64,000 nucleotides of DNA from Streptococcus infantis (GTDB lineage: Bacteria; Bacillota; Bacilli; Lactobacillales; Streptococcaceae): NCBI RefSeq assembly GCF_018499575.1, contig NZ_JAHDAP010000001.1:868001-932000 (forward strand), in the 5' to 3' direction. Position 1 is the stretch's first letter. Every line of letters begins with the position of its first letter. Under the pieces are notes generated by a model that saw nothing but the letters and a program-made list of their open reading frames with translations, was not told the origin of the DNA and made no database searches. Below, piece after piece: positions 29,218 through 38,987 of this stretch. The position numbers were made by a program, and so were the translations under genes.

Positions 29218-30384
29218 TTAATAATTCTTTGTATACTCCCGATGATTAGCAACAGCTTCTTTTATTTCTTCCAGATTATCAGAGGAGAATTTCTCTAGAA
29301 TTTCTTGGGCCAAGACCGTTGCTACGACTGCTTCCATAACGACACCAGCCGCTGGAAGAGCAGTTGGATCACTTCTCTCCACCGTTGCCTTATAAGGCTC
29401 ATGGGTTTCGATATCGACACTCATCAATGGTTTATAGAGAGTCGGAATTGGTTTCATGACCCCACGGACAACAATCGGTTGACCATTGGTCATACCACCT
29501 TCGAAACCACCAAGATTATTAGTACGACGAGTATAGCCATCTGCTTGTGACCAGAGGATTTCATCCATGACTTGACTACCCTTGAGATAACCTGCTTTAA
29601 AACCAAGACCAAACTCCACACCCTTAAAAGCATTGATGGAGACAACTGCTTGAGCTAATCTTGCATCTAGTTTTCGATCCCATTGGACGTATGAACCCAG
29701 ACCAACCGGAACACCACCGACAACCGTTTCAACAACTCCACCAATGGTATCACCATCGCGTTTGATTTGGTCAATATAGTCCTTGATCTCCTGCTCACGT
29801 TCTTGGTTAACGATAGAAACTTCTGACTGGGCAGCTAGTTTCTTAATCTCTGCGACTGTCAAGTTTTCTGGAACATCGATTTCCTTGCCACCAAAAACAA
29901 CAACATGATTAGCAATTTCGATATCAAGCTCAGCCAATAGACGTTTAGCCACCGCCCCAACTGCCACCCGCATTGTCGTTTCACGGGCAGATGAACGTTC
30001 CAGGGAATTTCGCAAATCATCAAAGCGGTATTTGATGCCTCCTACCAAGTCAGCGTGACCTGGGCGAGGATGAGTGATTTTTCGTTTACTTTTAAGTTTG
30101 TCTTCAATATCCTCTGCAGACATGATATCCAGCCACTTTTGATGGTCTTTGTTAATGACATCCATGGTAATTGGAGCACCTGTCGTCTTTCCATGACGAA
30201 CGCCAGAAGTAAAAACAACCTGATCGCTCTCAATCTTCATGCGGCCACCACGACCGTAACCACCTTGGCGACGTTTGAGATCCTCATTGATATCCTCGGC
30301 AGTCAAAGGAAGGCCTGCTGGAATTCCTTCAATAATTGCTGTCAGACGAGGACCATGTGATTCTCCTGCTGTTAAATATCTCAT
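29218..30384 (-). CDS. aroC: Chorismate synthase
   Basis: A 388-residue FMN-dependent enzyme making chorismate. The three family signatures are visible: [18 protein letters not shown] at the start, the Arg-rich [15 protein letters not shown] (about 132-146), and [17 protein letters not shown] near the C-terminus. It is 9 nt from tyrA and 9 nt after aroB. Confidence 0.97.
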   Translation of the reverse strand: MRYLTAGESHGPRLTAIIEGIPAGLPLTAEDINEDLKRRQGGYGRGGRMKIESDQVVFTSGVRHGKTTGAPITMDVINKDHQKWLDIMSAEDIEDKLKSKRKITHPRPGHADLVGGIKYRFDDLRNSLERSSARETTMRVAVGAVAKRLLAELDIEIANHVVVFGGKEIDVPENLTVAEIKKLAAQSEVSIVNQEREQEIKDYIDQIKRDGDTIGGVVETVVGGVPVGLGSYVQWDRKLDARLAQAVVSINAFKGVEFGLGFKAGYLKGSQVMDEILWSQADGYTRRTNNLGGFEGGMTNGQPIVVRGVMKPIPTLYKPLMSVDIETHEPYKATVERSDPTALPAAGVVMEAVVATVLAQEILEKFSSDNLEEIKEAVANHREYTKNY

Positions 30385-30393
30385 ACATTCTCC

Positions 30394-31461
30394 TTATTTT
30401 ACCAAGTAATCTTTCATTTCTTCGAGTGAGACGGGGTGAATAGTGGCTGAACCAAGTTCTGGTACCAAGACTAATTTCATGGTGTTCCCACGCGCTTTTT
30501 TATCATGAGTCAAGGCCTGATAAAGCTTATCAACATCCCAGTTTTCATAATCAACAGGAAGGCCAAATTTCTGACACATTTCTCGGATAGACTGAGTGAT
30601 TCCAGCTGGCATGAGGCCTTTTTGTTCGGCTACCTTAGAGACCTGAACCATTCCCATCGCTACTGCCTCACCGTGCATAACTCGTCCATAACCAACAGTC
30701 GCTTCAATAGCATGGCCAATGGTGTGACCAAAATTGAGATACAGACGAATACCATTGTCCAATTCATCCTCGACTACCATCTTGCGCTTGACCTGGCAAG
30801 AATGCTCAATCAAACTTTCTGAATGTTCCAAAATACTCTCTACAGAACCATCCATTTCAGATAATATGTCCCAGAGTTCTAGATCTTCAATTAAGCCATA
30901 CTTGATGACTTCACCCATTCCTTCAATCAATTCTCTCTTCCCTAAGGTTTCAAGAACAGTTGGGTCAATCAAAACGCCGTCTGGTTGGGTAAAAGTTCCT
31001 ACCATATTCTTAGCAAAAGGAGTATTTACTCCTGTCTTACCACCGATTGAAGAGTCTACTTGAGCAGTCAAACTGGTCGGAATTTGAACAAAGTGAATAC
31101 CTCGCATGTAAGTTGAAGCTACAAAACCAGCCAAATCACCAACAACTCCACCACCTAGAGCTACGATACCATCGCTACGAGTCAAATCTTGCTTGACCAA
31201 AAATTCATAAGCTTTTTGAACCGTGGTTAGATTTTTTCGCTCTTCACCCTCTAGGAAGTCAAAAACTGCCACTTGAAAACCAGCATCCTCTAAGCTCAAT
31301 TTAACTTTTTCTGCATAGAGAGAAGCTACACGGTTATCAGTAATGATAACGACTTTTTGCGGTCGCCAAAGTTCCCGCAACCATTTTCCTGCTTGAGACA
31401 GGCATCCTTTTTCAATCTGAATATCATAAGGATGGTGGGGAAGGTCTATTTTGATTTTCAT
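30394..31461 (-). CDS. aroB: 3-dehydroquinate synthase
   Basis: A 355-residue NAD- and metal-dependent cyclase for the second shikimate step. The nucleotide motif [39 protein letters not shown], and the zinc ligands in [18 protein letters not shown] and HGEAVAMGM are present. DAHP synthase, the first step, is not encoded in this cluster. Confidence 0.96.
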   Translation of the reverse strand: MKIKIDLPHHPYDIQIEKGCLSQAGKWLRELWRPQKVVIITDNRVASLYAEKVKLSLEDAGFQVAVFDFLEGEERKNLTTVQKAYEFLVKQDLTRSDGIVALGGGVVGDLAGFVASTYMRGIHFVQIPTSLTAQVDSSIGGKTGVNTPFAKNMVGTFTQPDGVLIDPTVLETLGKRELIEGMGEVIKYGLIEDLELWDILSEMDGSVESILEHSESLIEHSCQVKRKMVVEDELDNGIRLYLNFGHTIGHAIEATVGYGRVMHGEAVAMGMVQVSKVAEQKGLMPAGITQSIREMCQKFGLPVDYENWDVDKLYQALTHDKKARGNTMKLVLVPELGSATIHPVSLEEMKDYLVK

Positions 31462-31479
31462 AGCAGTTCTCCTTTTTCA

Positions 31480-32334
31480 TTATTGATACTTTTGTTTTAG
31501 TAATTCCCAGATTTGATCGGTTGGCATTTCCTTACCTGTCCACAACCGAAAAGCTTCTGCAGCTTGGTAGAGCAACATCCCAAGGCCGTTAATATATTGG
31601 TTTCCCTGGTTCCTTGCCCACTTTAGAAATGGTGTTTCAAAGGGTTGATAAATCACATCTGCTACCAGTATTTTCTCTGGTAAAACAATACTTGTTGGTA
31701 TTGGCTGAGAGGTTCCATCCATACCCACACTGGTCGCATTTACCAGTAATTCCGAATCAGTTATCCTTGCTTGCAGTTCAGAAACATCTTCTAAGGCAAA
31801 CAACTCTACTCTAAAACCTGTTTCATGCTGTAGTTTTTCTAAGTAAGGTTTTGTTTTTTCTATTGAAGCCGAGCGTACAAAGACAGAAATCTGGTCTACT
31901 CCATCCAAGATTGCCTGTGACAAAATTGCCTTGGCTGCGCCACCTGCTCCTAACAAGACCATTCTTTTCCCTGATATTTTAAAAGAAGGCAAGCTCTTAA
32001 AGAATCCCTTGCCATCTGTGTTATATCCGATTAAAGTTCCTTCTCGATTCACCACTGTATTGACAGCACCAATCAAACGAGCTTCTTCGCTCAACTCATC
32101 CAGATAAGGAATCACTTGCTCCTTGTAGGGCATAGAAAGATTGATTCCATACATCTGATAGCGACGAATATTGGCAACTGTTTCTGCCAAGTCAGTTGCC
32201 TCTACTTCCCAAGCAAGATAAACACCGTTAGTATTTGTTGCTTCAAAAGCGCTATTGTGAATAAAGGGAGAAACGGAGTGTTTGATGGGATTTGCGACTA
32301 CAGCTGCTAAACGTGTGTAGCCATCAATCTTCAT
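31480..32334 (-). CDS. aroE: Shikimate dehydrogenase
   Basis: A 284-residue NADPH-dependent enzyme reducing dehydroshikimate. The substrate pocket shows [15 protein letters not shown] and [15 protein letters not shown]; in most family members this is N(V)T(I/M/H)P(H/F/Y)K, so the serine is a mild variation. NTDGKGFF and the nucleotide loop [11 protein letters not shown] follow. It overlaps aroD by 11 nt. It is a pneumococcal MLST locus. Confidence 0.95.
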   Translation of the reverse strand: MKIDGYTRLAAVVANPIKHSVSPFIHNSAFEATNTNGVYLAWEVEATDLAETVANIRRYQMYGINLSMPYKEQVIPYLDELSEEARLIGAVNTVVNREGTLIGYNTDGKGFFKSLPSFKISGKRMVLLGAGGAAKAILSQAILDGVDQISVFVRSASIEKTKPYLEKLQHETGFRVELFALEDVSELQARITDSELLVNATSVGMDGTSQPIPTSIVLPEKILVADVIYQPFETPFLKWARNQGNQYINGLGMLLYQAAEAFRLWTGKEMPTDQIWELLKQKYQ

Positions 32335-33001
32335 TTAGAATCTCCCGAATTTTTTTCATGCTAGATAGAGAAATCTGTCCTGGAGCACTGGCTTCATCCA
32401 GACTTGCAAAAGACCAGCTAGAGCCCGTTACATCCGAAGTAATACGTGAGACCTTACCCACTTTCCCCATAGAAATGGTTACATATTCTTGTTCAGGGTT
32501 CAATGTTTTAAAGCCACGTGTAAAGTTCATCAAATCCAATACATCTTGTTCTGTATGAGCCATAACTGCGATTTTCACAACTTTAGGGTTTAAACTTGTC
32601 AACTCAGACAAGATTTCCATTAGATTTTCAGGTGTTTCTTGGAAATTATGGTAGCTCAAGACAAGGTTTGGAAATTCTAACATTTCCTCAAAAACATCCC
32701 TATAGCTAAAATACTCAAAATCAATATAATCTGGTTGATAAAGCTGGGCTACTTCCTTGATAATTTGAACATATTCTTCTGAAGAGAGTTCAATTTGACC
32801 ACCCTCAGCACGAGTACGCAAGGTAAAAACAAGCTCACGTCCTGCAAATTTTTCGAAAATAGCTGGTGCTACCTGCAAAATAGCTTCCTTTGGTAAGAAG
32901 TCAGCTCGCCATTCGATGATATCGGCATCATGGTAGCGCATCGCATCAATAGCCTGAGCCTCCTCTAAACTTCTTGGCATTACGGAAACAATTAATTTCA
33001 T
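32324..33001 (-). CDS. aroD: Type I 3-dehydroquinate dehydratase
   Basis: A 225-residue Schiff-base (type I) dehydratase. The substrate-binding [11 protein letters not shown], the catalytic His in [10 protein letters not shown], the Schiff-base lysine in [17 protein letters not shown], and [17 protein letters not shown] are recognised. It overlaps the methyltransferase gene by 4 nt at its start. Confidence 0.95.
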   Translation of the reverse strand: MKLIVSVMPRSLEEAQAIDAMRYHDADIIEWRADFLPKEAILQVAPAIFEKFAGRELVFTLRTRAEGGQIELSSEEYVQIIKEVAQLYQPDYIDFEYFSYRDVFEEMLEFPNLVLSYHNFQETPENLMEILSELTSLNPKVVKIAVMAHTEQDVLDLMNFTRGFKTLNPEQEYVTISMGKVGKVSRITSDVTGSSWSFASLDEASAPGQISLSSMKKIREILNED

Positions 33002-34161
33002 TTACTAACCTTCATGGTAATCACTTTGAGGTAATTACTACTTTCATCTTTTTCATTGTAGACAAAGTCTGCTGGAAGTCCATACTTTTGAAGGACCTGA
33101 TATTTTCTACCTGCAAATCCTTTGTCGATTTGTTCTGTGAATTTTTGACGGGAAACATTAGCAGCATTAGTACTAGCAATAATGATTCCACCTGGATTTA
33201 AAATCTCTAGGCTTTGGGAAATCAATTTATGATAATCCTTAGCTACAGAGAAGGTTTGTTTTTTATTTCGGGCAAAACTAGGCGGATCCAGAACAATCAC
33301 ATCGTAGCTCAAACCCTTCCTCTTAGCATATTTAAAGTATTCAAAAACATCCATGACAAGCAGTCGATGATTGTCTAGACTCAAACCATTGGCATGAAAA
33401 TGAGCTTCTGATAGTTCTCTTGACCGTTTAGCTAGGTCTACAGAGGTTGTTTCACTAGCTCCCCCCATAGCTGCAGCGACTGAGAAGGCCGCTGTATAGG
33501 AAAACATATTGAGTAAGGATTTCCCCATGGCTAGACCATCAACCAAACTCCCACGAACTTCATGCTGGTCCAAGAAAATTCCTGTCATGAGACCGTCATT
33601 CATGAAGACCTGGTAAAGAACTCCATTTTCAAGAATCGTGAAAAATTCAGGAGCTTCTTGACCATAGATATGAGCAGACTCGTAATTTAGACCTTTAAAG
33701 CGTATCTTTTCATAAGCACCTAAGACTTCTGGAAAAACTTGATGAAAAGCTGCTATAATCTCTTGGCGAAGACTATAAATATAGGAGTTGTACCAAGAGA
33801 AAACAACATAATCCCCATAGAGGTCCACAGTCATTCCACCAAAACCATCACCTTCTTGATTAAACAAACGAAAGGCAGTAGTCAACTCATCTTGATAGTA
33901 GGTTGAACGTTTTAGTTTGGCTTGCTCAAACAAACTTTCAAAGAAGGTTTGATTAAAAGAGATTTTCTGGTTAGATACAAACCAACCAATTCCCTTATTT
34001 TGACGAGATAGATAAGCCTTCCCTAAAAACTCATTGCTTTGGTTGAACAGTTCAACTTCCTGATCCGTTTCAGATAAATCTGGAAAATCAACTTCTTCCA
34101 AAAGAACCTGACCTTTGCGGAGCTTTTTTTCGACACGCCGACTGACGAATACTTTATTCAT
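32998..34161 (-). CDS. RlmI/RlmK-like class I SAM-dependent rRNA methyltransferase
   Basis: A 387-residue protein. An N-terminal PUA-like part is followed by a Rossmann methyltransferase with [18 protein letters not shown] (SAM loop), [15 protein letters not shown] and the catalytic DPPSFARNK. The family methylates cytosine-5 in 23S rRNA; the exact target is not shown. It is the first gene of the rlmI-aroD-aroE-aroB-aroC-tyrA-ylbF unit. The ATG is 7 nt after an extended -10 with no ribosome site, so the message is probably leaderless. Confidence 0.9.
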   Translation of the reverse strand: MNKVFVSRRVEKKLRKGQVLLEEVDFPDLSETDQEVELFNQSNEFLGKAYLSRQNKGIGWFVSNQKISFNQTFFESLFEQAKLKRSTYYQDELTTAFRLFNQEGDGFGGMTVDLYGDYVVFSWYNSYIYSLRQEIIAAFHQVFPEVLGAYEKIRFKGLNYESAHIYGQEAPEFFTILENGVLYQVFMNDGLMTGIFLDQHEVRGSLVDGLAMGKSLLNMFSYTAAFSVAAAMGGASETTSVDLAKRSRELSEAHFHANGLSLDNHRLLVMDVFEYFKYAKRKGLSYDVIVLDPPSFARNKKQTFSVAKDYHKLISQSLEILNPGGIIIASTNAANVSRQKFTEQIDKGFAGRKYQVLQKYGLPADFVYNEKDESSNYLKVITMKVSK

Positions 34162-34168
34162 AGATACA

Positions 34169-34177
34169 ATTATATCA
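34169..34177 (-). promoter_or_regulatory. Extended -10 promoter of the rlmI/aro operon, 7 nt from the ATG
   Basis: TGA-TATAAT on the minus strand at 34177-34169; the ATG is at 34161. No Shine-Dalgarno fits in the seven intervening bases. Confidence 0.7.
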
Positions 34178-34399
34178 AATTTGTTGAAAATTCACAAAAT
34201 AGAAAGTGATTTCTCCATTGATGTCATAGGAACAATCCAAGCTTTTTGTTTCTGCTTGATTGATTTCTAAACGAGAATGGTCATTTGTGTTGAGAAATTT
34301 CATTCTATTACCGTAAAAATAGACATTCACATCCTGAGGTCTATTTTTATAGCGCAAACGTTTGCGCATTTGCTTGCTTTGTGGTAAAATGATTCTCAA
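34175..34399 (-). other. Small open frame between the amylase and aro promoters, doubtful
   Basis: A 74-codon minus-strand frame with a plausible-looking, non-repetitive composition (DVNVYFYGNRMKFLN) but no ribosome site. Its best starts lie inside the amylase promoter and operator, and its end overlaps the aro promoter. It could be a gene remnant. I would not call it a gene without homologues. Confidence 0.2.
34352..34390 (+). promoter_or_regulatory. Amylase promoter with an overlapping MalR/LacI-family operator
   Basis: A perfect 16-bp palindrome GCGCAAACGTTTGCGC (34352-34367) covers the -35 TTGCGC (34362-34367); 17 bp on is TAAAAT (34385-34390), with TGG before it (extended -10). The core matches the operator I recall for pneumococcal MalR (CGCAAACGTTTGCG), a maltose-responsive repressor; it also resembles a CcpA cre site. 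Repression in the absence of maltosaccharides is the likely effect. Confidence 0.75.
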
Positions 34400-34422
34400 A
34401 TTGTTAAGTATGAGGACTTTCT

Positions 34423-35874
34423 ATGAAAAATCAAACCCTAATGCAGTATTTTGAGTGGTATCTTCCCCACGATGGAAAACACTGGGAACTTCTCGCTTCT
34501 GATTCTGAGAATCTTGCCGAACTAGGAATTAGCCATGTCTGGATGCCACCTGCCTTTAAAGCTACCAACGAAAAAGATGTCGGCTACGGTGTCTATGATT
34601 TATTTGACCTTGGAGAATTTGACCAAAAAGGGACTGTTCGTACCAAGTACGGTTTCAAAGAAGACTATCTTCAGGCTATTCAAACACTTAAATCACATGG
34701 AATTCAACCAATGGCTGATGTCGTCTTAAATCATAAGGCAGCTGCAGACCATTTAGAATCCTTCCAGGTTATCGAAGTAGATCCTGAAGATCGTACAATC
34801 GAGCTTGGAGAGCCTTTTACCATTAACGGATGGACTGGTTTCACCTTTGATGGGAGACAAAACACCTACAATGACTTCCACTGGCATTGGTACCATTTTA
34901 CGGGAACTGACTATGATGCTAAACGCCGTAAATCTGGGATCTATCTGATACAAGGAGACAACAAAGGCTGGGCCCACGAAGAATTAGTCGATAATGAAAA
35001 TGGTAACTATGACTACCTCATGTATGCCGACTTGGATTTCAAGCATCCAGAAGTGATACAAAATATCTACGATTGGGCCGACTGGTTTATCGAAACCACA
35101 GGCGTTACAGGTTTCCGTTTAGATGCTGTCAAGCATATTGACTCTTTCTTTATGCGTAATTTTATTCGTGATATTAAAGAAAAATATGGACAAGACTTTT
35201 ATGTCTTTGGAGAATTCTGGAATCCCGATAAGGATGCCAACCTTGACTATCTCGAAAAGATTGAAGAGCGCTTTGACCTTGTCGATGTCCGCCTTCATAT
35301 GAATCTTTTTGAAGCAGGCCAGGCTAGATCTGACTATGATTTACGAACCATTTTTGATGATAGTTTAGTTCAAGTCAAACCAGAGCGAGCTGTAACCTTT
35401 GTCGATAACCATGATACTCAACGTGGACAAGCCTTAGAATCTACTGTTGAAGAATGGTTCAAACCAGCAGCCTATGCTCTCATTCTTTTGCGTGAACAGG
35501 GCCTCCCATGTGTCTTTTACGGAGACTACTACGGTATCTCTGGTCAGTATGCTCAAGAAGACTTCAAAGATGTCCTTGACCGTCTGCTTGCTATCCGAAA
35601 AGAGTTGGCTTATGGAGAACAAGATGACTACTTTGATGATCCTAACTGTATCGGTTGGGTTCGTTCAGGTGCAGACAACCAAACACCTCTCGCTGTCCTT
35701 ATCTCAAATGCTCAAGACAATTCCAAAACCATGTTTGTAGGCCCAGAATGGGCTGAACGAACCTTTGTTGATTTACTTGGTAATCATTCTGATCAAGTAA
35801 CTATTGATGCTGAAGGATACGGTAATTTCCCAGTTGCTGAACGTTCTGTAAGTGTTTGGGGACTTGCTAATTAA
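34423..35874 (+). CDS. Cytoplasmic alpha-amylase (GH13)
   Basis: A 483-residue glycoside hydrolase with no signal peptide, so it acts on imported maltodextrin or stored glucan. Opening TLMQYFEWYLPHDGKHW is typical of the GH13_5 type. Region motifs: MADVVLNHKA, the nucleophile in GFRLDAVKHI, the acid/base in FGEFWNPD, and VTFVDNHDTQRG. It is a single-gene unit with a GAGGA ribosome site, probably controlled through the palindrome over its promoter. Confidence 0.95.
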   Translation: MKNQTLMQYFEWYLPHDGKHWELLASDSENLAELGISHVWMPPAFKATNEKDVGYGVYDLFDLGEFDQKGTVRTKYGFKEDYLQAIQTLKSHGIQPMADVVLNHKAAADHLESFQVIEVDPEDRTIELGEPFTINGWTGFTFDGRQNTYNDFHWHWYHFTGTDYDAKRRKSGIYLIQGDNKGWAHEELVDNENGNYDYLMYADLDFKHPEVIQNIYDWADWFIETTGVTGFRLDAVKHIDSFFMRNFIRDIKEKYGQDFYVFGEFWNPDKDANLDYLEKIEERFDLVDVRLHMNLFEAGQARSDYDLRTIFDDSLVQVKPERAVTFVDNHDTQRGQALESTVEEWFKPAAYALILLREQGLPCVFYGDYYGISGQYAQEDFKDVLDRLLAIRKELAYGEQDDYFDDPNCIGWVRSGADNQTPLAVLISNAQDNSKTMFVGPEWAERTFVDLLGNHSDQVTIDAEGYGNFPVAERSVSVWGLAN

Positions 35875-35880
35875 GAACAA

Positions 35881-35909
35881 AAAAACTTGCCTGATTGGCA
35901 AGTTTTTTT
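35881..35909. terminator. Bidirectional terminator between amylase and the dnaD-like gene
   Basis: An 11-bp stem (35881-35891 with 35897-35907), 5-nt loop and seven T serve two converging genes. Confidence 0.92.
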
Positions 35910-35920
35910 ATTATTCATTA

Positions 35921-36595
35921 TTAGTCTTTCCATAGATCCATGGCATTTTTAAAATCGGATGAAACTTGAACATTTTGAGGATTAGTCACTTCTCTCTCCT
36001 GGCGTTTCGCCTCCACCTGGGCTACACTCTTAATCCCCTCATGGCGCCAGTTGCGGAGGATTGCTTGGATGTATTTCCAATTTGGCTTGCCATTCAAAAC
36101 AGCTTCACGCAAGGCTTCTTTTATCAAGTCTGCACTAGTTCCGTCTTCTTTCAAACTCTTTTCCAGATCTTCAATTTCAAAGGGACTCAAGAGGCGACCT
36201 AATTCCTGTTGAAAGGTTTCTACCAAACTCTTCAAGTCATTTGGTACAGATTGTACCTGACTTGTTTCCTGCTTCCCAAACAGTTGGTCCAGACGTTCCA
36301 AGGCAAGAGTCGCATCGAAAATCACTTCAATCTCACCATTGAGTTCAATGGTTCGGTATTGAAGCAAGCCCTTATCAGTCAAGCGTGAAATAGCTTGATT
36401 GACTTCAGTGACTTGCTTGCCAATTTTTTCAGCAATCTGACTTGGAGACAATTCACCTAAAGCTGTTGTATTTTGTAGGTAAAAGAATTGCCAAACCAAG
36501 AAATCATCGCTTGACGAGAACAGTTGATTGTAGTTTAAGAGCAGGTCACTTGGTAAAACTAAGTTCCCTGATTTGAAAGCATCTAAATATGTCAT
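35921..36595 (-). CDS. DnaD-domain replication protein
   Basis: A 224-residue protein with an N-terminal winged-helix region (SPSQIAEKIGKQVTEVNQAISRLTDKGLL, two adjacent stretches) and a C-terminal DnaD/DnaB-like domain containing FQQELGRLLSPFEIEDLE and KPNWKYIQAILRNW with the downstream YxxxI-type motif. DnaD helps load the replicative helicase. It follows metA by 8 nt. Confidence 0.9.
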   Translation of the reverse strand: MTYLDAFKSGNLVLPSDLLLNYNQLFSSSDDFLVWQFFYLQNTTALGELSPSQIAEKIGKQVTEVNQAISRLTDKGLLQYRTIELNGEIEVIFDATLALERLDQLFGKQETSQVQSVPNDLKSLVETFQQELGRLLSPFEIEDLEKSLKEDGTSADLIKEALREAVLNGKPNWKYIQAILRNWRHEGIKSVAQVEAKRQEREVTNPQNVQVSSDFKNAMDLWKD

Positions 36596-36603
36596 AATTC
36601 CTC

Positions 36604-37548
36604 TTATAAATATCCAAAATGAGACACATCATCTTCCACACTTTTCCACTCAAAAGGCGTTTCTTGGTAAACTGCATAATTTACCCAGTTACTGAAAAAG
36701 AGGGCTGCAGATGAACTCCAACGCATACATGGAAGTTCATGAATGTCATCATTTTTGAAATAATTTTCTGGTATATGTGGATCTAAACCAGCATCTAGAT
36801 CTCTAAAATATTCCTTTGCAAGCGTATCGCGATCATACTCTAAATGCCCAAAGCTATATACTTCTCTCAAATCTCGACTCGCAAGGATAGAGATTCCCAC
36901 CTCTTTTCCTGATGCTAAAATCTCTAGATTTGTTTTATTCAGAATGTCTTCTTTGTGGACTTCTGTATGGCGAGAATGAGGGGATACATATAAATCATCA
37001 AAACCTCTCAGTAGAAGATGACCTTCTTTCAAAACATCTTGAGGATAAATCCCAGAAAGTTTCTGGTCCATTTGGTATTTATCTACGCCATAGCGATAGT
37101 ATAGACCTGCCTGTGCTCCCCAACAAATATGCAAGGTTGAAAAGACATGGGTCTTGGACCAATCGATAACTTGGGTAAACTCTTGCCAATAGTCAACATC
37201 CTCAAACGGAAGGTGCTCAACTGGAGCTCCTGTGATAATCAAGCCATCGAAATAATCATCTTTGACTTCCGAGAAGGTCTTATAAAAAGTCTCCATATGC
37301 TCTGAGCGAGTTGTTTTAGACTGGTGACTTTCCATATATAAAAAATCAATATCTAATTGCAGAGGAGTATTGGCTAAATGTCTTAAGAGTTGAGTCTCTG
37401 TTACAATTTTTTGCGGCATTAGATTTAAAATAAGAATTTTCAAGGGTCGGATATCCTGATGAGCCGCCCGTTGATCATCCATGACGAAAATATTTTCTGT
37501 TTGTAAAATCTCAACTGCTGGTAATTTTTTATCAATTCGAATCGGCAT
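36604..37548 (-). CDS. metA: Homoserine O-acyltransferase (MetA), predicted acetyl-CoA user
   Basis: A 314-residue MetA-family enzyme starting methionine synthesis by acylating homoserine. The catalytic cysteine is in [15 protein letters not shown], and the later HTEV and [10 protein letters not shown] carry the His-Glu pair. At the donor-specificity position the motif is TGAPVE, with Glu as in Bacillus enzymes that use acetyl-CoA, whereas E. coli has Gly and uses succinyl-CoA; so homoserine O-acetyltransferase is the better name. Promoter with a MET-box upstream. Confidence 0.93.
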   Translation of the reverse strand: MPIRIDKKLPAVEILQTENIFVMDDQRAAHQDIRPLKILILNLMPQKIVTETQLLRHLANTPLQLDIDFLYMESHQSKTTRSEHMETFYKTFSEVKDDYFDGLIITGAPVEHLPFEDVDYWQEFTQVIDWSKTHVFSTLHICWGAQAGLYYRYGVDKYQMDQKLSGIYPQDVLKEGHLLLRGFDDLYVSPHSRHTEVHKEDILNKTNLEILASGKEVGISILASRDLREVYSFGHLEYDRDTLAKEYFRDLDAGLDPHIPENYFKNDDIHELPCMRWSSSAALFFSNWVNYAVYQETPFEWKSVEDDVSHFGYL

Positions 37549-37591
37549 GGAAATCTCCTAACTGTATCATACTGGACTCAAGTAACCTGAC

Positions 37592-37623
37592 TGTCATCAA
37601 ATGGAATAATCCAGCTGATGACA
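37592..37623 (-). other. Hairpin in the metA leader
   Basis: An 8-bp inverted repeat TGTCATCA / TGATGACA (37592-37599, 37616-37623) with an inner TGG/CCA pair lies between the metA promoter and gene. No T-tract follows, so it is not a terminator. Role unknown. Confidence 0.4.
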
Positions 37624-37635
37624 CTTCTTCCCTTT

Positions 37636-37669
37636 ATTATACTGTAAGAAGATATAGTTTTCAATTATA
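37636..37669 (-). promoter_or_regulatory. metA promoter with MET-box (MtaR/CmbR-type site)
   Basis: Minus strand: TTGAAA (37664-37659), 17 bp, TATAAT (37641-37636), a near-consensus promoter. A site matching the streptococcal MET-box TATAGTTTnAAACTATA at 15 of 17 positions covers 37653-37669 and overlaps the -35. A LysR-type regulator of methionine genes is the expected binder. Confidence 0.65.
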
Positions 37670-37716
37670 GTTTTTCTCTAACTAGATATAGCCTATTTTT
37701 ATATCCGATGAAGAGA

Positions 37717-37738
37717 AAACAGCCCTAGGGACTGTTTT
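37717..37738 (-). terminator. apt terminator
   Basis: Stem AAAACAGCCC / GGGACTGTTTT with one bulged base, just beyond the apt stop and followed by a T-rich run on the minus strand. Confidence 0.65.
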
Positions 37739-37741
37739 TCA

Positions 37742-38254
37742 TTAATAATGCATCAAAACTTTATAATCGTAATCTCCGATTGCTTCACGACCTTTAAGTT
37801 CATCAAGTTCAATCAAGAAGGCACAACCGGCTACAATACCACCTAGTTTTTCAATCATTTCGATGGTTGCTTTAACAGTACCACCTGTTGCCAAGAGATC
37901 GTCTACAATTAGAACACGTTGACCTGGTTTGATAGCATCTGCGTGCATGGTCAAAGTATCAACCCCATATTCTTTTTCGTAGTCCGCTGAAATGACTTCG
38001 CGTGGCAACTTTCCAGGTTTGCGAACAGGCGCAAAACCAATTCCCAACTCAAAAGCAACTGGACATCCCACGATAAATCCACGCGCTTCAGGACCGACGA
38101 TCATATCGATCTTTTTGTTAGTAGCGTATTGAACAATTTCACGAACAGCATAACTGTAGGCATTTCCATCTGCCATCAATGGGCTAATATCACGGAAAGT
38201 AATTCCTTCTTGTGGATAATTTTCAATACTTGCAATGTAATCTTTTAAGTTCAT
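37742..38254 (-). CDS. apt: Adenine phosphoribosyltransferase
   Basis: A 170-residue purine salvage enzyme converting adenine and PRPP to AMP. The PRPP motif is [17 protein letters not shown] (about 115-131), with [10 protein letters not shown] and [11 protein letters not shown] upstream, all typical. It is a single gene with its own extended -10 promoter and terminator. Confidence 0.96.
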   Translation of the reverse strand: MNLKDYIASIENYPQEGITFRDISPLMADGNAYSYAVREIVQYATNKKIDMIVGPEARGFIVGCPVAFELGIGFAPVRKPGKLPREVISADYEKEYGVDTLTMHADAIKPGQRVLIVDDLLATGGTVKATIEMIEKLGGIVAGCAFLIELDELKGREAIGDYDYKVLMHY

Positions 38255-38286
38255 AGCGTTTCTTTCTTTTAAAGTTTTTACTCCCT

Positions 38287-38295
38287 ATTATACCA
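38287..38295 (-). promoter_or_regulatory. apt extended -10 promoter
   Basis: TGG-TATAAT at 38295-38287 on the minus strand, about 32 nt upstream of the apt ATG. Confidence 0.65.
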
Positions 38296-38321
38296 TAATT
38301 CCTTAAAAAGCAAAATAGAAA

Positions 38322-38349
38322 GAAGCCTTGAAACTTAGTCCAAGACTTC
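38322..38349 (-). terminator. Terminator of the dapB-cca-ABC-F operon
   Basis: Stem GAAG-CCTTG / CAAGA-CTTC (38322-38330, 38341-38349) with a 10-nt loop, followed on the minus strand by TTTCTATTTT. It lies past the membrane-protein gene. Confidence 0.6.
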
Positions 38350-38381
38350 CCTTTGTTCTTCAATAGTAGCTGGTTAACCTA

Positions 38382-38987
38382 TCAATAAAATCCTTCCTTC
38401 TTTTTACTTTTAGATTTTTGATTCCGTTGACGATTTTGTTCAATACGCCACTCTCGCTCAAAGTAAGACATGGTTTCAAATACTCTCTTTGGCAAGCCAA
38501 CATCTAGTAAATAGATTGGAATTTTCATAACGTTAGAGTTCTTCTTGCTAGTAAACCTACTTCGTAGACGTCCCCATAAAGAGGTACTTCTCAAAAGATT
38601 TTGGTCATAAAAATGAACCTCAATCATATAAAAATCCCTTGCATTTCTACTACCCTTAATTCTCGTGAGGGCAAAGTTTTCAACTTGTCCCCAGGAATAA
38701 AACTGCCAGTCTTTCTTCGGAAATGGTTTATAGTAAAATCCTTGAGCCGTACATTTCAAATACTCTTTATCCGAAAAAAGAAGTCGCAAACGTTGGTACA
38801 AAATCAAGCCAACGATTATGATTAAAATAGCAATAAAGAGGATGATTGCCACCAATCCCGCAGGTGGTTCTTCGGGATAGGTCAGAAAAAACGAAAGTAT
38901 CCAAAGTAGAAGAGCCAACTCTAGTAGGTAAAGAACAAAGCTCAAAACAATTTTCTTACTACTCCATTTAAAAATTGTTTCTTCCAT
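38382..38987 (-). CDS. Membrane protein of unknown function with a PH-like C-terminal part
   Basis: A 201-residue protein with two transmembrane helices (about 13-35 and 43-65), a predicted beta-rich cytoplasmic domain (about 75-170, with GFYYKPFPKKDWQFYSWGQV) and a very basic tail (NRQRNQKSKSKKK). The two-helix plus PH-like layout is common in bacterial proteins of unknown role. Its ATG overlaps the ABC-F stop by one base (TAATG), so it is translationally coupled. Confidence 0.75.
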   Translation of the reverse strand: MEETIFKWSSKKIVLSFVLYLLELALLLWILSFFLTYPEEPPAGLVAIILFIAILIIIVGLILYQRLRLLFSDKEYLKCTAQGFYYKPFPKKDWQFYSWGQVENFALTRIKGSRNARDFYMIEVHFYDQNLLRSTSLWGRLRSRFTSKKNSNVMKIPIYLLDVGLPKRVFETMSYFEREWRIEQNRQRNQKSKSKKKEGFY

